Below are positions 1 to 5,596 of a DNA stretch of 11,292 nt, piece by piece. Both the position numbers and the translations under genes were made by a program. Numbering within the stretch: the stretch's first letter is position 1; the number at the start of each line of letters is the position of its first letter. A model generated the notes under the pieces. The model did no database searches. It saw only the letters and a list, made by a program, of their open reading frames with translations, and was not told where the DNA came from. This stretch comes from Streptosporangiaceae bacterium (GTDB lineage Bacteria; Actinomycetota; Actinomycetes; Streptosporangiales; Streptosporangiaceae). The stretch covers positions 1-11,292 of the forward strand of contig JASIGS010000351.1 in NCBI GenBank assembly GCA_030052355.1, given 5' to 3'.

Positions 1-26
1 AGGCGCTCCCGGCGTCGACACCCAGG

Positions 27-833
27 GTGACCGTCGTGCAGGCCGGGCGTCCCGTCGGTTACACGCCTCGCTCCAGCAGCGGGCTGACCAGCTACGAGCG
101 TGTGCTCACCCGGGCGGGGCTCGGACCTGTGGCAGGCATCGATGAGGCCGGGCGCGGAGCCTGCGCCGGGCCGCTGGTAGTCGCGGCGGTCGCGCTCCGG
201 CCCTCCCGCCTGGCCGGGCTGACCGAGCTCGCCGACTCCAAGGCGCTGACCGCGCTGGCCAGGAACCGCGCCTACCGGCAGGTCATGCGCGCCGCGCTGG
301 CCTGGAGCGTGGTCGTCATACCGGCCAGCGACATCGACAGGCTCGGGCTGCACGTCTGTAACGTGGCCGGGATGCGGCAGGCGCTGGCCAGGCTGGGTAC
401 CAAGCCCGGCTACGTCCTCACCGACGGCTTCCCGGTGCGCGGCCTGGCTACCCCTGCCCTGGCAATGTGGAAGGGTGACCAGGTTGCCGCGTGCGTCGCG
501 GCGGCCTCCGTAGTGGCCAAGGTCACACGGGACGCGATGATGTGCGACCTCGGCGACGAGTTCCCCGAATACGGATTTTCCCGTCATAAAGGGTATTCAA
601 CTCCGAGTCACATGAAGGCGCTGGCCGAGCACGGCCCGTGCCGCGAGCACAGGCGCTCGTTCGTGAACGTGCGGGGCAGTGAACTGGCGGCCGTGGAGGA
701 GGGCCTGGACAACTCCGCCGCGGCCAACTCGTGCGACCTGCCTGGCAGTGGGCAGAATGGCCCTATCGTTGAGGTCATCGATGAACATGGCTGGCCGACG
801 GCAGGTCTCGTGGCAGCGGTCCGCGAAGCCTGA
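27..833 (+). CDS. rnhB: Ribonuclease HII
   Basis: Cytoplasmic endonuclease that cleaves the RNA strand of RNA/DNA hybrids and removes misincorporated ribonucleotides. All four DEDD metal-ligand residues are visible: D39 and E40 in GIDEAGRGACAGP, D133 in LTDGF, and D169 in SVVAKVTRD. The conserved HKGYSTPSH segment follows near residue 187. At 268 aa it matches the usual actinobacterial length (about 264 aa in mycobacteria). After the catalytic core, residues 215-268 form a poorly conserved tail. The start is uncertain: GTG at 27 is used here, another in-frame GTG lies at 36, and the frame stays open to the window edge with no good Shine-Dalgarno, so the true start could lie outside. The gene ends 14 bp before the DUF2469 gene, so the two are probably co-transcribed. 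The function is confident; only the 5' end is not. Confidence 0.96.
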   Translation: MTVVQAGRPVGYTPRSSSGLTSYERVLTRAGLGPVAGIDEAGRGACAGPLVVAAVALRPSRLAGLTELADSKALTALARNRAYRQVMRAALAWSVVVIPASDIDRLGLHVCNVAGMRQALARLGTKPGYVLTDGFPVRGLATPALAMWKGDQVAACVAAASVVAKVTRDAMMCDLGDEFPEYGFSRHKGYSTPSHMKALAEHGPCREHRRSFVNVRGSELAAVEEGLDNSAAANSCDLPGSGQNGPIVEVIDEHGWPTAGLVAAVREA

Positions 834-847
834 TCGGAGGGGAGAAC

Positions 848-1162
848 ATGAGCGCGGAGGATCTCGAAAAGTACGAAACCGAGATGGAGCTTCAGCTCTA
901 CCGCGAGTACCGGGACGTTGTCGGGCTGTTCAGCCATGTCGTGGAGACCGAACGCCGCTTCTACCTCACGAATCAGGTCGAGCTCGAGGTTCACACGGCC
1001 GAGAACGGCGAGGTGTTCTTCGAGGTCACGATGCATGATGCCTGGGTGTGGGACATGTACCGCCCCGCGCGTTTTGTGAAGAATGTGCGCGTCGTCACAT
1101 TCAAGGACGTGAACGTCGAGGAACTAGCCAAGAGTGATCTGGACATTCCCGATCCCAAGTAG
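848..1162 (+). CDS. DUF2469 family protein (actinobacterial conserved, next to rnhB)
   Basis: Small acidic protein of 104 aa belonging to the actinobacterial DUF2469 family, which is usually found directly downstream of rnhB. Its biochemical role is not known to me. The family's hallmarks are visible: an N-terminus MSAEDLEKYETEMELQLYRE, then YRDVVGLFSHVVETERRFYL, and a W/Y-rich core MHDAWVWDMYRPARFVK around residues 62-78, ending in a short acidic tail. There is no signal peptide or membrane segment, so it is cytoplasmic. The ATG at 848 is set by a strong purine-rich site (GGAGGGGAG) just upstream. The gene is 14 bp downstream of rnhB in the same direction, suggesting a shared transcript, and it converges with yraN across a 16-bp gap holding a small hairpin. 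Confidence 0.95.
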   Translation: MSAEDLEKYETEMELQLYREYRDVVGLFSHVVETERRFYLTNQVELEVHTAENGEVFFEVTMHDAWVWDMYRPARFVKNVRVVTFKDVNVEELAKSDLDIPDPK

Positions 1163-1174
1163 CGCCTTCGCGCT
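1161..1174. terminator. Short hairpin between convergent DUF2469 gene and yraN
   Basis: A perfect 5-bp stem AGCGC/GCGCT closes a 4-nt CTTC loop and begins within the DUF2469 stop codon. It lies 4 bp before the end of yraN. The symmetric GC stem and convergent position suit a bidirectional terminator, but no T-tract follows on either strand and the stem is short, so this is a weak call. Confidence 0.35.
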
Positions 1175-1178
1175 GCAG

Positions 1179-1535
1179 TTAGCCCACACCGGGCACGTGC
1201 TCGACGCTGAATTCGCCTGAGGCCGCTCGCAGCACCCCGACGGCGTCGATCCTGATCTGGTCGAAGACCAGGCCGTGCGACCGTACCCAGGCCACCGCGA
1301 GCCGCCGGAGCCGGAACGCCTTGGGCCTGGTGATCGCCTCGATCGGCGTGCCGAACCGGACGCCTGACCTGGTTTTGACCTCACATATAACCAGGGTCCG
1401 GCCGTCCAGGGCCACGATGTCGATCTCCCCGTCCTTACAGCGCCAGTTGCGCGCCAGGATCTCCATCCCGGCAGCCGCCAGGAAGTCGGCGGCCAGTTGC
1501 TCGCCTTCCGTCCCGAGCTGATCTTTCGCCTGCAT
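1179..1535 (-). CDS. yraN: YraN/UPF0102 family nuclease-fold protein
   Basis: A 118-aa protein of the YraN (UPF0102) family, which has a PD-(D/E)xK restriction-endonuclease-like fold. Cellular function is not settled, though the gene neighbourhood with yifB and dprA suggests a DNA-processing role. Motifs seen in order: GTEGEQLAADFL near residue 8, RNWRCKDGEIDIVALDGRTL (about 27-46) with the GEID acid, CEVKTRSG (about 49-56) carrying the E-x-K catalytic pair, and FGTPIEAITRPKAFRLRRLA. The ATG at 1535 is preceded by GGAGG 10 nt upstream and gives the usual family length; the frame stays open further upstream but loses family resemblance. In many actinobacteria yraN lies co-directionally before yifB. 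Here it is on the opposite strand and convergent with the DUF2469 gene, so it must have its own promoter in 1536-1697. Confidence 0.94.
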   Translation of the reverse strand: MQAKDQLGTEGEQLAADFLAAAGMEILARNWRCKDGEIDIVALDGRTLVICEVKTRSGVRFGTPIEAITRPKAFRLRRLAVAWVRSHGLVFDQIRIDAVGVLRAASGEFSVEHVPGVG

Positions 1536-1601
1536 CCTTTGACCACCTCCGACGCGACCTTGCCGCAGCAGCGCCGGCGCGTGCCACTGCCGGCGACTCG
1601 C

Positions 1602-1674
1602 TGTGGATAACCCAGGCCCGGTGCCGCGAGCGGTGCACAAGTGCGGCGGGTACACCAGGCAACGGTGGATAACC
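1602..1674. promoter_or_regulatory. Two DnaA-box-like sites / GTGGATAACC direct repeats in a divergent intergenic region
   Basis: The 162-bp region between the divergent starts of yraN and the LLM oxidoreductase holds two exact copies of GTGGATAACC, at 1603-1612 and 1665-1674, 62 bp apart. The first lies in TGTGGATAA (1602-1610), a perfect match to the classical DnaA box TTATCCACA read on the minus strand. The second (1664-1672) differs at one end base. They could bind DnaA and affect either flanking gene, or the second could include a -10-like TAACCT (1670-1675) for the oxidoreductase. No binding function can be proven from the sequence. Confidence 0.45.
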
Positions 1675-1697
1675 TGCCGCGTTCCAGGGGGTGCGAG

Positions 1698-2615
1698 ATG
1701 CGGGTAGGACTGCATGCTCTCGGCATCGGCTCCGGCGGGAGGCCGGAGGTCATCAGGGCGGTTGCGCAGGCTGCCGAGGAAGCTGGATTTGCCACCTTGT
1801 GGGCGGGCGAGCACGTCGTGCTCGTCGACTCGCCGGCCTCCCGGTACCCGTACTCTGCCGACGGCCGCCTCGCCGTGCCCGCCGACGCGGACTGGCTTGA
1901 CCCCATGCTGGCGCTGACCTACGCCGCGGCCGCGACCAGCAGCATCGGGCTCGCGACGGGCGTGCTGCTCCTGCCTGAGCACAACCCGGTCCTGGTCGCC
2001 AAGCAGGCCGCCACGCTGGACGTGCTGTGCGGCGGGCGGCTGACGCTCGGCATCGGCATCGGCTGGTCCGCCGAGGAATTTGCCGCGCTTGGCGTTCCGT
2101 TCCGCAACCGCGGTCGGCGCGCCGAAGAGTACGTGACAGCGATCCGCGCGTTGTGGTCGCAGGACGTCGCCTCGTTCCACGGCGAGTTCGCCAGCTTCGA
2201 CCGCGTGCGCGTCAACCCCAAGCCGGTGGGTGGCCGGCCGATTCCCATCGTGGTCGGGGGCAACAGCGACGAGGCGTTGCGGCGGGCGGCCGCGTTCGGA
2301 GCTGGCTGGTACGGCTTCAACCTTCCGGCCGCCGACGTCGCCGAACGCGTCAGCCAGCTAGCCGGGCAGTGCCAGCGGCACGGGCGCCGGCCGGACGAGC
2401 TGATCGTCGCGGTGGCGCTCAGCGACGGCGGCCCGGCCGCGCTGTCCGGCCTCGCTGCGGCGGGCGTTACCGAGCTGGTCCTGGTGGGGTCGCCGCCAGC
2501 CGATCCCCATGATGCTGCCGCCTGGACCGCCGACCTGGCGGCACGCTGGATACCGGAAGACTCGGCGGCGCAGCGAGCTCGCGGGTCTGCGGCGTCTACC
2601 GGCCGGCCGCGCTGA
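1698..2615 (+). CDS. F420-dependent LLM-class oxidoreductase (luciferase-like, TIGR03619-type)
   Basis: A 305-aa TIM-barrel flavin/F420 enzyme of the luciferase-like monooxygenase superfamily, probably using coenzyme F420 as hydride carrier; the substrate is unknown. Visible motifs are MRVGLHALGIG at the first strand, LWAGEHV (34-40, with the conserved His39), RLTLGIGIGWSAEEFAALGV (114-133), the RGRRAEEYVTAIRALW helix (138-153), and the cofactor-side PIPIVVGGNSDEALRRAAAF (181-200). This pattern is typical of the actinobacterial TIGR03619 subfamily. The ATG at 1698 is chosen over a GTG at 1641 because AGGGGG lies 6 nt upstream and the family begins with MR-[VI]-G. The C-terminal 20 residues are Ala/Arg/Ser-rich and probably disordered. 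The gene is monocistronic: divergent from yraN and convergent with the response regulator gene 55 bp away. Confidence 0.92.
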   Translation: MRVGLHALGIGSGGRPEVIRAVAQAAEEAGFATLWAGEHVVLVDSPASRYPYSADGRLAVPADADWLDPMLALTYAAAATSSIGLATGVLLLPEHNPVLVAKQAATLDVLCGGRLTLGIGIGWSAEEFAALGVPFRNRGRRAEEYVTAIRALWSQDVASFHGEFASFDRVRVNPKPVGGRPIPIVVGGNSDEALRRAAAFGAGWYGFNLPAADVAERVSQLAGQCQRHGRRPDELIVAVALSDGGPAALSGLAAAGVTELVLVGSPPADPHDAAAWTADLAARWIPEDSAAQRARGSAASTGRPR

Positions 2616-2648
2616 CGGCCAGCGCATCAGGGATGCAGCGGGCACCCA

Positions 2649-2665
2649 AGCCCCACCATCGGGCT
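2649..2665. terminator. Weak hairpin in the convergent oxidoreductase/response-regulator gap
   Basis: In the 55-bp gap between two convergent genes, AGCCC (2649-2653) and GGGCT (2661-2665) form a 5-bp stem around a 7-nt loop. No T-tract follows on either strand. Its position suits a terminator for both genes, but the evidence is thin. Confidence 0.25.
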
Positions 2666-2670
2666 CAAGC

Positions 2671-3348
2671 TCATGCGGTTTCGCCGGGCACGACCAGGCC
2701 ACATTCGTATGCGAGCACGACCGCCTGAGCGCGGTCTCGCAGGCCGAGCTTGGCCAGGATCCGGCCGACGTAGGTCTTGGTCGTCTGCGTGGCGATGACG
2801 AGGGTTTCGCTAATCTCGGCGTTGGACAGGCCGCGGGCGATGAGCTTCAGCACCTCGGTCTCGCGATGGGTGAGCGCATCCAGGGCGGCAGGAGACGGCG
2901 TGGCCTCCTGCCGTGGCCGCCGGGCAAAGTCGGCGATGAGGCGCCGCGTCACCGACGGGGCGAGCAGCGCGTCGCCCGCTGCCACGATGCGGACCGCCTG
3001 CACGAGCTCGGCGGCCGTGGCGTCCTTGAGCAGGAATCCGCTGGCGCCAGCCCGCAGCGCCTCGTAGACGTAGTCGTCCAGGTCGAAGGTGGTGAGCACG
3101 AGCACCCGCGGCCGGCTGTCGTGAGCCGTACCGCGCAGAATCTGCCGCGTCGCTGCGAGCCCGTCCAGCACTGGCATCCGGACGTCCATCAGGACTATGT
3201 CCGGCTGCAGCTGCTGCGACAGCCGCACCGCCTCGGCCCCGTCGGCGGCCTGCCCCACGACCAGCAGGTCAGGCTGCGCCGCGAGGACGGCGGCAAAGCC
3301 CTCGCGGACCATTGCCTGATCGTCCACGATCAGGCAGCGCGTGCTCAC
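2671..3348 (-). CDS. NarL/FixJ-family response regulator (LuxR-type HTH)
   Basis: A 225-aa cytoplasmic transcription factor, the output half of a two-component system. The receiver domain (about 3-120) shows acidic D9/D10, phosphoacceptor D55 in IVLMDVRMP, conserved T86/T87 and K108 in FLLKD. The LuxR HTH domain (about 157-220) shows LTHRETEVLKLIARGLSNAE followed by the recognition-helix region TQTTKTYVGRILAKLGLRDR. The GTG start at 3348 overlaps the kinase stop by 4 bp (GTGA), indicating translational coupling with the kinase upstream. Its likely target is the divergent ABC operon and its own operon through the intergenic palindrome at 4711-4722; this is inferred from position. All phosphorelay residues are intact. 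Confidence 0.95.
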   Translation of the reverse strand: MSTRCLIVDDQAMVREGFAAVLAAQPDLLVVGQAADGAEAVRLSQQLQPDIVLMDVRMPVLDGLAATRQILRGTAHDSRPRVLVLTTFDLDDYVYEALRAGASGFLLKDATAAELVQAVRIVAAGDALLAPSVTRRLIADFARRPRQEATPSPAALDALTHRETEVLKLIARGLSNAEISETLVIATQTTKTYVGRILAKLGLRDRAQAVVLAYECGLVVPGETA

Positions 3349-4658
3349 GCCGTGTCGCCAAGCGGGAGAACTGCCGACACGACGAAGTCGCCATCCGGTG
3401 CGGGCCCGGCTGAGAAAGAGCCTCCGAGCACGGCGACGCGCTCGCGCATTCCAGCCAGACCGAGCCCGGACCCTCGTTCCCTAAAAAGGGCTGAGGAGGG
3501 CAAGCCCGGTCCATTCGAGACCCGCAGCACCACCGCATCGCGCTGCTGGCTCACGGACACGGTGACCACCGCTCCCGGGGCGTGCTGGCTCGCGTTGGAC
3601 AGCGACTCCTGCACGATCCGGTAGGCGCAGATACCGACGCCCGACGGTACCGGGGAGAACGCGCCCGGCGTCGACAACTCGACCGCCAGGCCGGCCCGGC
3701 GAGCGGCGTCGACGAGCGCAGGTACGTCGCCGAGCTGGGGTTGCGGCGCGAGCGCTGCGGGTTCGTCGTGCCGCAGGACGCCGAGCAGACGTCGCATGTC
3801 CGCGAGTGCCTCGCGAGCCGTGGCGCCCAGCGAGCCGAACTCGGCCTTGGCAGGTTCGGGCAGGCCGCCGATGCGGTAGGGCGCCGTCTCGGCCTGGACG
3901 GCGATGAGTGACATGTGGTGGGCGACCACGTCGTGCAGTTCGCGCGCGATTCGGGTGCGCTCCTCCAGCACGGCGCGGTGGGCCCGTTCGGCCTCGGTGA
4001 GCTCGGCCTGCTCCGCCAGGTCACGCTGTGCCCGCAGCCGAAGGCCGATGCTGTCCACCGCGATCACCGCGGCGGTAAACAGGAGCGTGGCGCTCAGCGG
4101 ACCGTTCGGGTTGGCCACCCTGGCCTGCAGCCACAACGACCACGGGATCAGCGTCAGCGCCCACATCCACCACAGAACCGGCCGCTCGAAGCGGATGCCG
4201 GCCACGCAGATGGCGACGAACACGGTCAGTACTTGCGGCGGTCCCCACGGCCAGCCGCCCCACCAGTGACCTGGCACCAGCGGCACCAGCACAAGGCCGA
4301 GCCAGCCGAGCCGCCAGGCCAGCAGGGGATACCGGGCGACCAGGCCCAGCGGCAGCACCGCAGCGACGGCCACGGCAGCCTGCCACAGGGTGCGCTGCGA
4401 GAGGATGGGACCGGAGGCGGATGACCGCGCGATCGCGGCGTGCATGGTCGCCACGTTGACGACGCACAGCGCCAGCGTCAGCGCCGCCAGCGCGACCACT
4501 GCCGTTATGTGCTCCCGCGGTGTGCGCTGGTGCCACGTGACGGGCCTGTCGGCCGCCGCCAGCACCGTGTTCAAAGCCGCGCCCGCGTTCTTGGCGATGA
4601 GGCGAGCACTCTCCCGGGCGCGCGTGATCCTCGGGGCGCCGCCGGGGATCGGTCTCAC
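3345..4658 (-). CDS. DesK-like sensor histidine kinase (HisKA_3 / HATPase_c)
   Basis: A 437-aa membrane sensor kinase, partner of the overlapping response regulator gene. About six hydrophobic segments (roughly 51-73, 91-108, 115-130, 142-155, 160-178, 187-206) form the sensor with only short loops between them, so the signal is probably sensed in or near the membrane. A charged coiled-coil linker (208-235) leads to the HisKA_3 dimerisation box ARELHDVVAHHMS, with phospho-acceptor H242 in an HDxxxH motif. The ATPase domain has an N-box QESLSNASQHA (350-360) and a G-box GSGLGLAGMRERV (396-408). The GTG at 4658 lacks a clear Shine-Dalgarno but lies 7 nt after a TAACCT -10-like element, which suits a leaderless mRNA. 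Kinases of this type next to ABC exporters commonly control them. The stimulus is unknown. Confidence 0.95.
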   Translation of the reverse strand: MRPIPGGAPRITRARESARLIAKNAGAALNTVLAAADRPVTWHQRTPREHITAVVALAALTLALCVVNVATMHAAIARSSASGPILSQRTLWQAAVAVAAVLPLGLVARYPLLAWRLGWLGLVLVPLVPGHWWGGWPWGPPQVLTVFVAICVAGIRFERPVLWWMWALTLIPWSLWLQARVANPNGPLSATLLFTAAVIAVDSIGLRLRAQRDLAEQAELTEAERAHRAVLEERTRIARELHDVVAHHMSLIAVQAETAPYRIGGLPEPAKAEFGSLGATAREALADMRRLLGVLRHDEPAALAPQPQLGDVPALVDAARRAGLAVELSTPGAFSPVPSGVGICAYRIVQESLSNASQHAPGAVVTVSVSQQRDAVVLRVSNGPGLPSSALFRERGSGLGLAGMRERVAVLGGSFSAGPAPDGDFVVSAVLPLGDTA

Positions 4659-4665
4659 GGTCCCA

Positions 4666-4698
4666 AGGTTAGGCGGGCCACGGCCAGGTCGTCGTCAA
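4666..4698 (-). promoter_or_regulatory. Candidate promoter for the kinase-regulator operon (leaderless)
   Basis: On the minus strand a TAACCT (4671-4666) lies 7 nt before the kinase GTG at 4658, so transcription could begin at the start codon. A TTGACG (4698-4693) resembles a -35 box, but the 21-nt spacer is longer than the usual 17-19, which lowers confidence. An overlapping GACGAC would give 19 nt. Confidence 0.4.
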
Positions 4699-4710
4699 CC
4701 CTGAGTGGTC

Positions 4711-4722
4711 ATACCCGGGTAT
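4711..4722. promoter_or_regulatory. 12-bp perfect palindrome, candidate operator of the two-component system
   Basis: ATACCCGGGTAT is a perfect dyad in the 194-bp divergent region between the kinase gene and the ABC operon. It lies 53-64 bp upstream of the kinase start and about 130 bp upstream of the ATPase start. If the kinase mRNA is leaderless, the site is where an activating NarL-type regulator would bind. It is AT-containing at both ends in a very GC-rich background. Binding by the adjacent response regulator is inferred, not shown; no second copy was found in the window. Confidence 0.45.
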
Positions 4723-4852
4723 CAGCCAGGGCGGCTTTCTTGCGGCCTTACCCCGCTGGTAGCAGGCGTCATTGCGGTCCGTGGCGTGACGACCGGGCGG
4801 CCGTCCGGCTGCCATCGTCGAGCTGCACTCGACCTGCCACAGGGAGCACACC

Positions 4853-5596
4853 ATGAACGTCGAGATGACCGGCCTGACCCGCCGGTTCGGGCGCACGGCC
4901 GCGGTAGCCGGGGTTGACCTGAGCGCGGGTCCGGGAGTCTTCGGCCTGCTCGGCCCCAACGGGGCGGGCAAGACCTCGCTGCTGCGCGTGATGGCCACTG
5001 CGATCCCGCCGAGCTCGGGCCAGCTGAGATTGCTCGGTCGCGATCCGTCCCGGTACGAACCGCGTCACCAGATCCGCCGCCGGCTCGGGTACCTGCCGCA
5101 GAGCCTGGGCTACTACCCGGGCTTCACGGTGACCGAGTTCGTGGAGTACTTCGCTTTACTCAAGGAGGTGCCCGCTGCCCAGGTGCCTGCTGCCGTCGCG
5201 GCGGCGATCGGGCGAGTTGAGCTCGGCAGTCAGGCCAAGACCAGGCTGCGCAGCCTGTCCGGAGGCATGCTGCGCCGGGTCGGGATCGCGCAGGCCATCG
5301 TCAACGACCCGGAGCTGCTACTGCTGGACGAGCCAACGGCCGGCCTTGACCCGGAGCAGCGGATCGCTTTCCGCGGTCTGCTCCGCGACATGGGACAGAG
5401 GGCCACGGTCGTCGTCAGCACGCATCTCGCCGAGGACGTCGGCGCCGCGTGTCACCAGGTCGCGGTCATGAACCAGGGAAGGATCATCTTCCACGGCAGC
5501 CCGGCCAGGCTCGCCGAGAGAGGCGAGGGCCACGGCGTCGGCGACGGACCGGTGGAGCGCGGATACAGCGCGGTGCTGCAGGCGGCTCGGTCATGA
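4853..5596 (+). CDS. ABC transporter ATP-binding protein (exporter type)
   Basis: A 247-aa cytoplasmic nucleotide-binding subunit that powers the membrane proteins encoded by the next two genes. All ABC motifs are intact: Walker A GPNGAGKT (34-41), Q-loop Q83, signature LSGGM (135-139), Walker B LLLLDE (155-160), D-loop GLDP (164-167) and switch histidine H191. The order and the VFGLLGPNGAGKTSLLRVMA context are typical of ABC-2-type drug or lipid exporters. The ATG at 4853 has AGGGAG 6 nt upstream. The stop overlaps the next start by ATGA. Codon 102 (5156-5158) is TTA, the only in-frame TTA I found in any gene of the window; in Streptomyces such codons depend on the bldA tRNA. The C-terminal 25 residues (GEGHGVGDGPVERGY region) are short and variable. 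Confidence 0.96.
   Translation: MNVEMTGLTRRFGRTAAVAGVDLSAGPGVFGLLGPNGAGKTSLLRVMATAIPPSSGQLRLLGRDPSRYEPRHQIRRRLGYLPQSLGYYPGFTVTEFVEYFALLKEVPAAQVPAAVAAAIGRVELGSQAKTRLRSLSGGMLRRVGIAQAIVNDPELLLLDEPTAGLDPEQRIAFRGLLRDMGQRATVVVSTHLAEDVGAACHQVAVMNQGRIIFHGSPARLAERGEGHGVGDGPVERGYSAVLQAARS

Noticed and set aside
1602..1674. A replication origin based on the two DnaA-box-like sites
   Set aside because: Only two sites, no AT-rich unwinding element, and no dnaA, dnaN or parAB nearby.
1536..2180. N-terminal extension of yraN
   Set aside because: The frame is merely open under the oxidoreductase gene; family homology begins at the ATG at 1535 with a good ribosome binding site.
2509..3624. Long plus-strand open frame (371 codons) over the response regulator and kinase genes
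   Set aside because: It is antisense to two genes with complete phosphorelay motifs and encodes low-complexity Gly/Arg-rich sequence with no domain; long antisense frames are expected at this GC content.
4740..4765. TTGCGG/TAGCAG as the promoter of the ABC operon
   Set aside because: The 14-nt spacer is too short and both boxes are weak.
5449..5592. Upstream extension of the permease into the ATPase gene
   Set aside because: It overlaps the conserved ATPase frame; the ATGA overlap at 5593 is the natural start.
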